NCBI GenBank assembly: GCA_905234245.1
Contig: CAJOGN010000043.1
Coordinates: 1-36,947 of the forward strand
Source of the DNA: an uncultured Lachnospiraceae bacterium
GTDB lineage: Bacteria > Bacillota > Clostridia > Lachnospirales > Lachnospiraceae
Length of the DNA: 36,947 nt
Reading direction: 5' to 3'
Shown piece by piece: positions 17,113 through 25,428 of the stretch. Within the stretch, counting starts at the first letter, position 1; each line of letters starts with the position of its first letter. The notes under the pieces are model-generated. The model was not told where the DNA came from. It searched no databases and was given only the letters and a program-made list of their open reading frames with translations. The position numbers and the translations under genes were made by a program.

Positions 17113-18849
17113 TTAAGACAACTTAACATTATTGGCTTTTCCTTTTATACTCTTAACAAGTGCATCATCATTTTGTTGTCTCACTCCAAGAATAGAGCCA
17201 GTTAAGTCAAGTAAGAACTCAGGAATATTTTCTTCACTTTTTTCTAAAAGTGCAAGTACCCCTTCCTTAAACTCTTTTGCAGCCTCTTTACTGATTTCGT
17301 TGTACACATCATCTTTTTTTAAATCATTGTATTCTAAAGGTTTCTCTAATTCTTTAGAAGTTATAAGTATTACTTTAAAAAAAATCAACAATACTAGCTT
17401 TTCATTAACTTCACTAAATCCACTCAAATACAACAAAACTTTTTCTGGCGTAACTTTAAGTTTATTACTATTTCCAACAAAATCCCCCTGTCCAAATAAA
17501 ACCCACATCATCAAGGAAACAAAATAGTAATTACTACCTTCCCAAAAACTCCTAATATAATCCATCTCCTTTGTCAACACAATTTTATCTCTGTTATTAA
17601 CCCATATTTCATGGAGTCGATTTATTAAATTGACAGCACAATATTCTTTAAGATATGCATTTGAATCATCCATGTCAAATGGTTTAAAAATGTCTTTCTT
17701 TTTAAACCCATCGCCTCGAGTTTTTAGTAAAGCTCCTGTATAGGCATTCTTTGCTGCTCCAGGGCTTTGTAGTTTTCCTGCATATATAAGTTTACCTAAC
17801 TGGCCAAGCGTATAACACTTATCTGTCAAAAACTCTTCTCCTTTTTTTGCTATCTTAAATCTTAAATCCTTATATTTATCGTCAATAATAACATTATTAA
17901 TATTGCTTACTAAAGAAATATTATATGCTAGGTCTTCAGCATCTATTGGCTTTTGCCTATTCAAAGCAACACTTATCTTGGATTCCATCTGTTTTACTTT
18001 TCTTTTATCACTACCCTTAATTGAGACCAAACGGAGAATAACATAAGCATTTTCTTTAGCGTGAATCTTTTGTTCTTCTGTATAGTCATCTCCAAAAAAG
18101 AAATCCGCACATGTTGAAATAGTTTGAGCTCCATTAATAATCGAGAAATAATTATCCTCTGTAGAAGAAATCGTAATTAAGTTTCTTTTATACATATCTA
18201 TTTTTTCAGCAAGCATAGTAATTCCGTTATTTAACAGCCAGAATTGTTCTGGTTCAGCAATCAAGGTGTTTAATATAGCTTCGCTTACTCCAGTAACATC
18301 TTTACTAATCTTGCATCTTACATTCTTGTCAAACAGCTTATCTCCAACACAATTATACATTTCAACCAAATCATATATTTTCGCTACATATAATCTTCCT
18401 GATGCCTGTAATACATCAAAATCATCTGAATTAGAATTCTCAGACTCAATCTTATCAACCTTACTTTCAAACTCAACATCTTTCATCAAGCAATTGATTC
18501 TTTTATCAATACAAATTGTAAAGTTATTACTAGTTTTTTTCCCAATGAATACGATTTCACAATCAATTTTCCTGTAAACGTCAATTTTGATTTTTTCACG
18601 AATGGACTCTATAAAAACATATAACTTTTCGACTTGCTTTCCTTTAAACGCCTTTGCTTTACTGAAAGAAGCCTCTATAAAAAACTTTCCTGTAGTAAAA
18701 AATATTCCCTCTTGAAATCCATAATCACTACCGCTAATTAATCTATTCTTAGCAATCAACTCCTCAGCTAACTCTATTATCTTTTCTTCACTTATATACT
18801 CTTCTTCTTTTTCATTAATGCGTTTTAGTGTGTCTATATATGATTTCAT
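17113..18849 (-). CDS. AIPR family protein (abortive infection/phage resistance)
   Basis: A 578-residue cytosolic protein of the AIPR family, named for abortive-infection phage-resistance proteins and common in defence islands. The family hallmarks are EPEQFWLLNNGITMLAEK (about residues 200-220), FSIINGAQTISTC (about 236-248), and SVALNRQKPIDAEDLAYN, the region where the protein refers to a target list. No transmembrane segment or signal is visible, and the C-terminal half is mainly helical. The start ATG has GGGAG nine bases upstream and lies three bases after the FRG stop codon, so the two genes are surely cotranscribed. The terminator at 16952-16985 closes the unit. The molecular activity of the family is not established. 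Confidence 0.85.
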   Translation of the reverse strand: MKSYIDTLKRINEKEEEYISEEKIIELAEELIAKNRLISGSDYGFQEGIFFTTGKFFIEASFSKAKAFKGKQVEKLYVFIESIREKIKIDVYRKIDCEIVFIGKKTSNNFTICIDKRINCLMKDVEFESKVDKIESENSNSDDFDVLQASGRLYVAKIYDLVEMYNCVGDKLFDKNVRCKISKDVTGVSEAILNTLIAEPEQFWLLNNGITMLAEKIDMYKRNLITISSTEDNYFSIINGAQTISTCADFFFGDDYTEEQKIHAKENAYVILRLVSIKGSDKRKVKQMESKISVALNRQKPIDAEDLAYNISLVSNINNVIIDDKYKDLRFKIAKKGEEFLTDKCYTLGQLGKLIYAGKLQSPGAAKNAYTGALLKTRGDGFKKKDIFKPFDMDDSNAYLKEYCAVNLINRLHEIWVNNRDKIVLTKEMDYIRSFWEGSNYYFVSLMMWVLFGQGDFVGNSNKLKVTPEKVLLYLSGFSEVNEKLVLLIFFKVILITSKELEKPLEYNDLKKDDVYNEISKEAAKEFKEGVLALLEKSEENIPEFLLDLTGSILGVRQQNDDALVKSIKGKANNVKLS

Positions 18850-18852
18850 TTA

Positions 18853-19935
18853 TTAATTCTCCCATAATAATTCCGTAAAACTTGGCTCAAAGCCCTTACT
18901 CATCATAGATTTAAATGATTTAACATAATTACAAACAAGATTTTCATAATCATTTTTTATTCTTGACTTATCCACTGAAACATCCTTAACGTTTTCAGCT
19001 TCTCTAATAACATCTTTTAAATCTTGCTGAAGAACATGGATGCGTTGTTCTAACTCAACTATCTTTGTTTGCTGTTTATCTTTTTCTAATAAAAGCAATT
19101 GAGATAGCTCATAATCCACGTTACTTATTTCATTTCTTATACAAAGATTTATTTCATTTTGTAATGAAACTTCTGCACTATCTATACTTTTGGCTCTAGT
19201 TTTAATTCTATCAACAGCATAATCTATCTCAGGATAAACAAAACTTGTACTTATGCCAAAAAACTTTTCTAGTTCTTCAGCAATGACGTCTTTAAAATCC
19301 TTGTCAATTTCTATTTTTTTTGTCATCCAATTTGGTATTGGGCTAAACTCCAACCCCTGAAATAGTATTAAACCTCCCTGTTGGGCGATAATTCGTGGAT
19401 TTAGCTTGATGTGGTCTACCAATTTATGATTATAGCTAAACAAATGATGATTAAGATAACAATCCGGTTTTTCAACCAGTTTTTCATAATTTTTCAAAGC
19501 GTTACCAGCCGTTGGACAATATGCTTTATTCATTTTATAAATTAATACTGCGCCATTTTTTTCATTTTCTTTAAGCTCATTCTCCGGGCGAGATACACAT
19601 GCAAAGTATAATGCAATTAAGCAATTATAGGTTACATCTAATAATCTGCTCGGAAATCCACCATGCTGAGAATCTATAGCCATTTCTAAATAATTTTTCC
19701 CACGGGTAAGCTTATTTGCCTTTAATTCAAGAAGTATATTTTTCTCAAAATATTTATCCTTAGCTAAATACTCTTCTCTGAAAATCCCTGGCTTCCCTGG
19801 TGTTGAATATACAGCTGGTTCTCCTCTATATACAATTATGGTATCATCTTCTCTAAAGGATTTGTTCATATCCTTTATTTCTTGCAAATACCCAACAACG
19901 CATTTTATTGGTTGTTTATCCTTTCTCTTTGCCAT
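18853..19935 (-). CDS. FRG domain-containing protein
   Basis: A 360-residue protein with an FRG domain, named for its conserved F/Y-R-G motif and found in many defence-island genes of unknown mechanism. Visible features are DDTIIVYRGEPAVYSTPG near residue 35, and DSQHGGFPSRLLDVTYNCLIALYFAC (about 102-127), the strongest family signature. The C-terminal third is a predicted coiled coil (NYELSQLLLLEKDKQQTKIVELEQRIHVLQQDLKDVIREAENV). An open upstream extension of 32 codons runs through a hairpin, so the ATG at 19933-19935 with AAGGAG five bases away was chosen. It is followed three bases later by the AIPR gene and is separated from the methyltransferase by a terminator-like hairpin, which suggests a two-gene FRG-AIPR module. 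Confidence 0.85.
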   Translation of the reverse strand: MAKRKDKQPIKCVVGYLQEIKDMNKSFREDDTIIVYRGEPAVYSTPGKPGIFREEYLAKDKYFEKNILLELKANKLTRGKNYLEMAIDSQHGGFPSRLLDVTYNCLIALYFACVSRPENELKENEKNGAVLIYKMNKAYCPTAGNALKNYEKLVEKPDCYLNHHLFSYNHKLVDHIKLNPRIIAQQGGLILFQGLEFSPIPNWMTKKIEIDKDFKDVIAEELEKFFGISTSFVYPEIDYAVDRIKTRAKSIDSAEVSLQNEINLCIRNEISNVDYELSQLLLLEKDKQQTKIVELEQRIHVLQQDLKDVIREAENVKDVSVDKSRIKNDYENLVCNYVKSFKSMMSKGFEPSFTELLWEN

Positions 19936-19961
19936 GTTAACTCCTTTCTCATGAATATAAT

Positions 19962-19998
19962 AAAAGCTTATTGGATGCATAACATTCAATAAGCTTTT
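19962..19998 (-). terminator. Terminator-like hairpin between methyltransferase and FRG genes
   Basis: A perfect 12-bp stem (AAAAGCTTATTG at 19962-19973 with its complement at 19987-19998), followed on the minus strand by TTATTATA after the TTTT end of the stem. It separates the restriction module from the FRG-AIPR module, although the T tract is weak. Confidence 0.6.
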
Positions 19999-20031
19999 GA
20001 TATTACCTTTGCCTAAACTATGTTGCCCCAA

Positions 20032-21432
20032 TTACTTTTCTCTTGTAAAAATCTCATCCAAAGTCTTTTCCATATCCCTAATCAAATTTACAACAAGAGC
20101 GTTCCCCATCATAAATCTTCTCTTATTAGTTGGCATTTCTATAACCTTATCATCAACCATGCAAAACTGTGTGTGTCCTGTTGGGAAGCCTTGGATACGT
20201 TCTGTTTCTTCCGCTGTTAGCAATCTTATCTTTCCTGATTTCTTATCCTTAACAATATGTGTTGTTCTGCTAAACGAGCCTTCTGATGTAAGCATCGTTC
20301 TTGCTGGCTTATCATATGAATCAATCATCGGAATAGCGCCTTCCGAGAAGATATACTCATGACCATTAGCAGCCTTTCTAGGAAGCTTTTTTGCCCCCTT
20401 CAAATACTGCCAAGTCTGTCGCTGTTCCTTAGGAAGTTTCTCATGTGATTCATCACTATGAGTAATGTCCGGATGTGTATAATAAAGCTTTTTTTCCGGA
20501 ATAAAGTACTTCGAATCAACTTCACTGGTATCCATAATATCACCAAGTGTAATCTGCTTTCCATCATACGCAGGTGTTGTCTTTGCGGTATAAATAACGC
20601 CATCTCGCATTACACCAGTATTCTCAAATGTGAATTTGAAATGTGCTGATAAATCACCGATTCCTTTGGGTAGCTTTTCAAGCTTAAGCTTCTTAGAATC
20701 CATCACATCAACAGGAAATGTCTTAGCAAAGAATCCTTCTGTAAAAATCTGCTTAGCAATACTACTTCTATGAAGTTCATCATCATATTGGTCAATGAAA
20801 TTAATAGCCTTTGTCATTCTCTTTGCGTAGCTAGTTTCGTTCTTATATGCAAAAATAAATGTTCTACGACGTCTTTGCTGATACCCATACTCTGCAGCGT
20901 TAATTACACGCCACTCAACTGTATATTCTTCATCACGAAAACAAGCTAAGATGATACCAAAATCTCTACCACGCTGACTTGCGGGTGACTTAATCAAGCG
21001 ATCTACATTCTCTAACAAAACAAAAGGTGGTTTTTTCTCTTCAAGGATTTCTCTAATAGACCACCAAAGAACTCCTTTTTCCCCTTCAAGACCCTTTGAC
21101 GTGGAAAGTGTAGATGCAACAGAATAATCCTGGCACGGAAAACCTCCAACCAATAATGAAAAGTCAGGAAGCGTTGATTTATCAACATCCTCAATATTCC
21201 AATTGGTAGTATCCTGTCCGTTTTTATCTAGGCACGTCCCAAAGTGGTATTTGTAGCAGTCGTGAGCATACTGCGTCTTCTTCTCAGCGGGTTCCCACTG
21301 ACTGTACCATACAGTCTGCCACCTTTCCTTAGCATTATTCTCCGGAGAGTATATAACACTCTCATTTATATTATTTAAGCCACAACGGAAACCTCCGACA
21401 CCGGCAAATAACTCACACACTGTTCTTTTCAT
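20032..21432 (-). CDS. DNA (cytosine-5) methyltransferase, Sau3AI-type partner
   Basis: A 466-residue C5-cytosine methyltransferase that methylates the host copy of a restriction site using S-adenosylmethionine. The conserved motifs appear in order: motif I LFAGVGGFRCG (residues 8-18), motif IV GGFPCQDYS with catalytic Cys100, motif VI LLENVDRL (Glu141), motif VIII region GYQQRRRRTFIFAY, a target-recognition region of about 150 residues, then motif IX RLLTAEETERIQGFP and motif X MMGNALVVNLI. The start ATG has AAGGAG upstream. The adjacent Sau3AI-like endonuclease implies GATC as target, modified at C. This specificity is inferred from the neighbour. The gene has its own promoter, so protection need not depend on readthrough from the nuclease genes. 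Confidence 0.93.
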   Translation of the reverse strand: MKRTVCELFAGVGGFRCGLNNINESVIYSPENNAKERWQTVWYSQWEPAEKKTQYAHDCYKYHFGTCLDKNGQDTTNWNIEDVDKSTLPDFSLLVGGFPCQDYSVASTLSTSKGLEGEKGVLWWSIREILEEKKPPFVLLENVDRLIKSPASQRGRDFGIILACFRDEEYTVEWRVINAAEYGYQQRRRRTFIFAYKNETSYAKRMTKAINFIDQYDDELHRSSIAKQIFTEGFFAKTFPVDVMDSKKLKLEKLPKGIGDLSAHFKFTFENTGVMRDGVIYTAKTTPAYDGKQITLGDIMDTSEVDSKYFIPEKKLYYTHPDITHSDESHEKLPKEQRQTWQYLKGAKKLPRKAANGHEYIFSEGAIPMIDSYDKPARTMLTSEGSFSRTTHIVKDKKSGKIRLLTAEETERIQGFPTGHTQFCMVDDKVIEMPTNKRRFMMGNALVVNLIRDMEKTLDEIFTREK

Positions 21433-21465
21433 TAATCATTAACTCCTTCTTTTCAGTACCTTTCC

Positions 21466-21494
21466 ATTATATCAGTAACGAGAAGTTTGATCAA
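21466..21494 (-). promoter_or_regulatory. Promoter of the methyltransferase gene, with GATC in the -35 box
   Basis: On the minus strand TTGATC (plus 21489-21494) and TATAAT (plus 21466-21471) are exactly 17 bases apart, about 34 bases upstream of the start codon. The -35 hexamer contains GATC, the expected methylation target. Confidence 0.75.
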
Positions 21495-21630
21495 CCTTTT
21501 CTTCAATTATCCTCTAATAATTTCTTTAATTGCATTTATATAGGTGTTGTTACGGCATTGGCATTTGAATCTTTTCATATTCTACTAATTATTATTATTT
21601 TATAATACGAGAGTAATCTATTGTTTTACA

Positions 21631-23262
21631 CTAGTAGAAAATACGCCCATTTTCTAAGTTTTTTCGATAATAACAATCCTTAGCATATTCTAAATTGGGG
21701 TGAATACATTTCCTTTGCTTAGAGCATTCACGATATCTGCTACAACACCCAAATGAACCATAAGATTTATCGTATACCCCTTTTATGTCTTTATTATCCT
21801 TTAATAAACACTCTATTTGCTTTAATATATAGGTATTATTGATCCAAAAGCTTTGAGTTGTCATGTACTCACCATTAGGCAGTACGTTGGCATCTCTATC
21901 TACATTCCCATATTCTTCGCCATTGTTAAATCGATATGCAGCCTTTGTAGCGTGAGGTCGAACATGGATGATTTCTGTCTCACTTTTGTTTGGAAGATTA
22001 TTAGAGAAACTAATCTTACCTTTTGAATCAATGTGCTTAGTAAATTCAACTCCATACCTAATGATACGTCTGTACTGCTCCCACTCCTGGCGCACTACAA
22101 CATCTAAATCATGATACGGCATATTCCAAAGCATGCATCCCTTTACGCGATAAACATCTCCATCTCTCTTCCATACGAAAAAGAATAGTCGTGTCTCATC
22201 AAAGTAATCATGTAAAGTAGACTCATTATATTCTTCATCCACCAAATCCATAAACTTAAATGGTGGGAAAGACATATTCTCAACAATCTTGTTGTTCTCT
22301 TCTACACGAATAGTTTTAATCTTAATATTAGCCTTCTCAAACTCATCAGCATGCTCATCCCTGATTCCAAGAATCTTACATGCTAAGTCATTCCACTGCG
22401 CTTTATTATTGTTATATTTCCGGCCAAACTTCTCGCATAATTCCTTATCAGACTTGCCGACATATTCGCTAACGATATCTGTAAGAATATCTTCGAAAGA
22501 CTTCTCTTTCAAAACAGAAGCATCTTTCAAAATAGAATTATCACTTGTGCCACCAGCAATATAGTGATTTAGCACATATGTCATGTAAGAATTCTTAAAG
22601 CAAAAAGCTCTCTTTCTGGCCGGTGTCTTATCACCATAAAACTGAGGAACCGTGCTCTTTTCTGCATTTACACCTTTTGTACAGGCTCCAAGATACATGG
22701 TATCACCCTCAGAAAGCTCATGTGCTCGTCCCTGCTGAATCAGGTCTATAATGTAATTGTAATCACGCTTTATAATTTCCAAATCAGCCTCAGGTGGAGT
22801 AAACATCTTCACATACTTAATTGGATAGAAAAGATTACTCTCCAGCATCTTATTTCTCCAATAATAGATTAACAAGATAAGACGCATCTTCTCCCACGCA
22901 TGAGACTTATAGAAATCAATTTCCACCGGGCCATCGTAATTAATCATAGTAAGAACCAGACGCTCTCCTGCACGCAATTCGCCCTTCTTGGTAACTTCAT
23001 ATGGTGTTGTTTTTAGCTCAACCCCAGCCTCAGGAAAATCCGCTTCCTGATTAGAATTGGCCTTATATCCAAAATATACTTCTTCAAGAAGATTACCTAA
23101 TCCGCCTTTACGAAGTTTATTTGCATAAGCCTGAACAGCAGTCTGCTCTTCTATTCCTCTGGCTTTAATGACCTCTATAAAAGTATTGTTCTCTAGTCTT
23201 TTCGCATATTCTTCTATGCTGTCTGGGCTAGCTGGATCGTAGCCAAGTTTGTCATTAAACAT
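21631..23262 (-). CDS. Sau3AI-type (MutH-like) type II restriction endonuclease
   Basis: A 543-residue restriction enzyme resembling Sau3AI, which cuts unmethylated GATC and belongs to the MutH fold. The N-terminal catalytic region shows GGLGNLLEEVYFGYKANSNQEADFPEAGVELKTTPY (about residues 53-88), with E60, D75 and the pair E82-x-K84 in MutH-like spacing. As in Sau3AI, a second C-terminal MutH-like half without an obvious catalytic triad is likely. The C-terminus has a Cys-rich patch (CCSRYRECSKQRKC) that could bind metal. The ATG start has GGGGAAAT just upstream and lies 13 bases after the previous gene's stop. It precedes the methyltransferase by 198 bases. GATC specificity is inferred from the family. 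Confidence 0.88.
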   Translation of the reverse strand: MFNDKLGYDPASPDSIEEYAKRLENNTFIEVIKARGIEEQTAVQAYANKLRKGGLGNLLEEVYFGYKANSNQEADFPEAGVELKTTPYEVTKKGELRAGERLVLTMINYDGPVEIDFYKSHAWEKMRLILLIYYWRNKMLESNLFYPIKYVKMFTPPEADLEIIKRDYNYIIDLIQQGRAHELSEGDTMYLGACTKGVNAEKSTVPQFYGDKTPARKRAFCFKNSYMTYVLNHYIAGGTSDNSILKDASVLKEKSFEDILTDIVSEYVGKSDKELCEKFGRKYNNNKAQWNDLACKILGIRDEHADEFEKANIKIKTIRVEENNKIVENMSFPPFKFMDLVDEEYNESTLHDYFDETRLFFFVWKRDGDVYRVKGCMLWNMPYHDLDVVVRQEWEQYRRIIRYGVEFTKHIDSKGKISFSNNLPNKSETEIIHVRPHATKAAYRFNNGEEYGNVDRDANVLPNGEYMTTQSFWINNTYILKQIECLLKDNKDIKGVYDKSYGSFGCCSRYRECSKQRKCIHPNLEYAKDCYYRKNLENGRIFY

Positions 23263-23275
23263 AGATTTCCCCTAA

Positions 23276-24532
23276 CTATTTATTGCTCATAATATCCTTT
23301 ATTCCTTGGTAATATGCCATTATCCTTTTATCCGTGCTATCCACAGATTTTAACCACTCATCTACATTCGAAGAGTTAATTGCATTCTTACGCAAAACGC
23401 CAGCTATATCAACAGCCGAAACAATAAGTATTGGATGTCCATCCTCAACAACCTCTTGATATGCCTGCTTATCTACATAACTTGTTGTTATCATTATTCC
23501 AAACTGCCTATATCTGATACGCGAAATGAGGCGAGACATTTCCTTAACTCCTACACCATGTGTAGGAGCATAGCACTTTGCCTCTAATGCACAATCAATT
23601 TTCAAAGGCGAATTTACTTTACCACCTGCACTAATAGAATAAAAACCAAGTGCATCTCTACCACCATCACGCCAAGGTCTTGTTAGTGAGAAGTCTACAA
23701 AATTAGTGTCCATCTTACCTATTATGCTTGTTGCACAAGCCTCAAATCCCTGACTAAAATCATTGTAATGATTCCTAATTGCATCAAGACACGATAATCC
23801 TTCAGTATCACTTCCAGCCGGAAGCTGTTCAAACCTAGTAGGTATCTTATGCATTCGAGGTGCTGTTAATGCTGTAATTCCATTACGACCTAGTTTCACA
23901 AAACGCTGCCATGCTTCCGGTGCATACTGTAAGCTATTGTCATGGTCATAAATTAAGGATTCAATCCAATTCCTGTAAATAGGCTTATTTCCTGTATCAA
24001 GAATAGTAAAGTACGCCTCATAGTTCTGGAATCGTTTTTCCTTAACTGTTCTCCAAAACGCGACCAAATCCTTATCTGGAGATATCTTAGGATTACCAGG
24101 GGCAGCCAGACCAAGGAACTGTATATCACGACCTACTCCAGTCTTTTTAAAGATAAAGAATGGTGGCATATCTTCTAGCGCCACTCCTTCATTCAATAAA
24201 TCAAAGACCATCTCAAGGATTTTGTTGCCTTTTTTCTTTGTATCTGTAAGTTCGCGCCCCGGCTCACGGTTATCTCCGTAATATCTAAAGATACCTGTTT
24301 CCTCATCTAGGTAATCTGGCCACTCTAATTCTTCCATAGAAGTATAAAGAATCACATAAGCATACTTACTAGAGCCATCTTCTCTTAGCTTCTTTCTAAA
24401 TCCTCCAGCATTTTCACAACCAGGAATCAATTTATGAAGAGGCTCGGAAGACATATTAGGCACAGCCCCGCCTTTATAAATGCAATCTACATATAAATCA
24501 GATTTTTCTAAATCATCAAATTGTACTTCCAC
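23276..24532 (-). CDS. AspBHI/Mrr-like modification-dependent restriction endonuclease
   Basis: A 418-residue protein combining an AspBHI-type N-terminal domain with a C-terminal Mrr-like nuclease. The N-terminal part has the family pattern LEWPDYLDEETGIFRYYGDNREPGRELTDTKKKGNKIL (about residues 69-106) and PPFFIFKKTGVGRDIQFLGLAAPG. The nuclease core is a PD-(D/E)xK site: WRDGGRDALGFY (Asp about 289-293), then CALEAKCYAP (E317-x-K319) and the Mrr-like helix GVKEMSRLISRIRYRQFGIMITTSY. AspBHI itself cleaves near 5-methylcytosine, so dependence on modified cytosine is possible here but not shown. The start is GTG with GGGGAT upstream. It lies in a tight run with the 289-residue gene (14-base gap) and the Sau3AI-like gene (13-base gap). 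Confidence 0.8.
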   Translation of the reverse strand: MEVQFDDLEKSDLYVDCIYKGGAVPNMSSEPLHKLIPGCENAGGFRKKLREDGSSKYAYVILYTSMEELEWPDYLDEETGIFRYYGDNREPGRELTDTKKKGNKILEMVFDLLNEGVALEDMPPFFIFKKTGVGRDIQFLGLAAPGNPKISPDKDLVAFWRTVKEKRFQNYEAYFTILDTGNKPIYRNWIESLIYDHDNSLQYAPEAWQRFVKLGRNGITALTAPRMHKIPTRFEQLPAGSDTEGLSCLDAIRNHYNDFSQGFEACATSIIGKMDTNFVDFSLTRPWRDGGRDALGFYSISAGGKVNSPLKIDCALEAKCYAPTHGVGVKEMSRLISRIRYRQFGIMITTSYVDKQAYQEVVEDGHPILIVSAVDIAGVLRKNAINSSNVDEWLKSVDSTDKRIMAYYQGIKDIMSNK

Positions 24533-24546
24533 CCAACTATCCCCTA

Positions 24547-25416
24547 TTACTTAACATCAATATTTATAACCATACCATTTGTCACTATAGAATAATCCTG
24601 TTTCTTAAATCCTGGAACGCCTCTACTTTTTTGAAAAGAATTTAAAAGTGAAGAAAGCTTCGTTTTTTCTTCCAAATGGCTTATTATCAGCAAATTGGTA
24701 TCACTTGAATGTGTTCTTCCATTGCCAAAGTTATAGTTACTTTTCTCATAAACAACTACATTTTTGTAGTAATACTTACAATCCTCATTTTGGAATAATA
24801 AATCTACTAGCTTAATAAAAGCTTCAAAAGAAAATACATGATTACTATCTAGTTCAATTAATCCTACCCTATCATTTAAAGTAAACCAGACATCATCAGA
24901 AATATTTAATCTGTACCAATCATGCGCCACCTTCCCTTTTTCAATTTCAATACCATTCTTAATATCTAAATCCTCATATTCACATGGAGATTTCTCTTTT
25001 TTATAATTACGCATATAACTCATATGCAAAAACAACGAAGCTACAAATGGTAAATACTTCTTGGACTCTGAACCAATTTTATCTAGTATGTCCCAAATGT
25101 CACCAAATGAAATATCTGGTATAAACTCTCCATCGGCTTTTTGTAATTCAGGCCTAAAATCTAATGGCATTACTTGCTTTCTATCTGCATCGCTTTCTTT
25201 CCCAGGATACTGAATATATATTTTTTCACCAAGTAACGTAGTATAAAGTAACAGTCTTCTTTCCCTCTTATTATACTCAAGCTTCTCTCGGGACAATGAA
25301 TTAAATGCCTCTACATTGTATTTTCTTAATCGCTTAGACTCAGGCAACACATCAACCTTGCTATATCCAAAGGATAACTCTTCTTGTAATTCCTCAGTAT
25401 TTAATAATCTAGCCAT
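24547..25416 (-). CDS. Uncharacterised protein in the restriction operon
   Basis: A 289-residue soluble protein I do not recognise. It has no signal peptide, membrane segment or clear catalytic motif. Charged helical stretches (SLSREKLEYNKRERRLLLYTTLLGEKIYIQYPGKE) are followed by an aromatic-rich middle (CKYYYKNVVVYEKSNYNFGNG) and a C-terminus ending MVINIDVK. The frame starts with two adjacent ATGs. The second (25414-25416) is preferred because it stands five bases from GGAGG, whereas the first is only two. It begins 12 bases after the DUF262 stop and ends 14 bases before the AspBHI-like gene, so it is part of the operon. A specificity, adaptor or immunity-type role would be a guess. Confidence 0.75.
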   Translation of the reverse strand: MARLLNTEELQEELSFGYSKVDVLPESKRLRKYNVEAFNSLSREKLEYNKRERRLLLYTTLLGEKIYIQYPGKESDADRKQVMPLDFRPELQKADGEFIPDISFGDIWDILDKIGSESKKYLPFVASLFLHMSYMRNYKKEKSPCEYEDLDIKNGIEIEKGKVAHDWYRLNISDDVWFTLNDRVGLIELDSNHVFSFEAFIKLVDLLFQNEDCKYYYKNVVVYEKSNYNFGNGRTHSSDTNLLIISHLEEKTKLSSLLNSFQKSRGVPGFKKQDYSIVTNGMVINIDVK

Positions 25417-25428
25417 CATATCCTCCTA

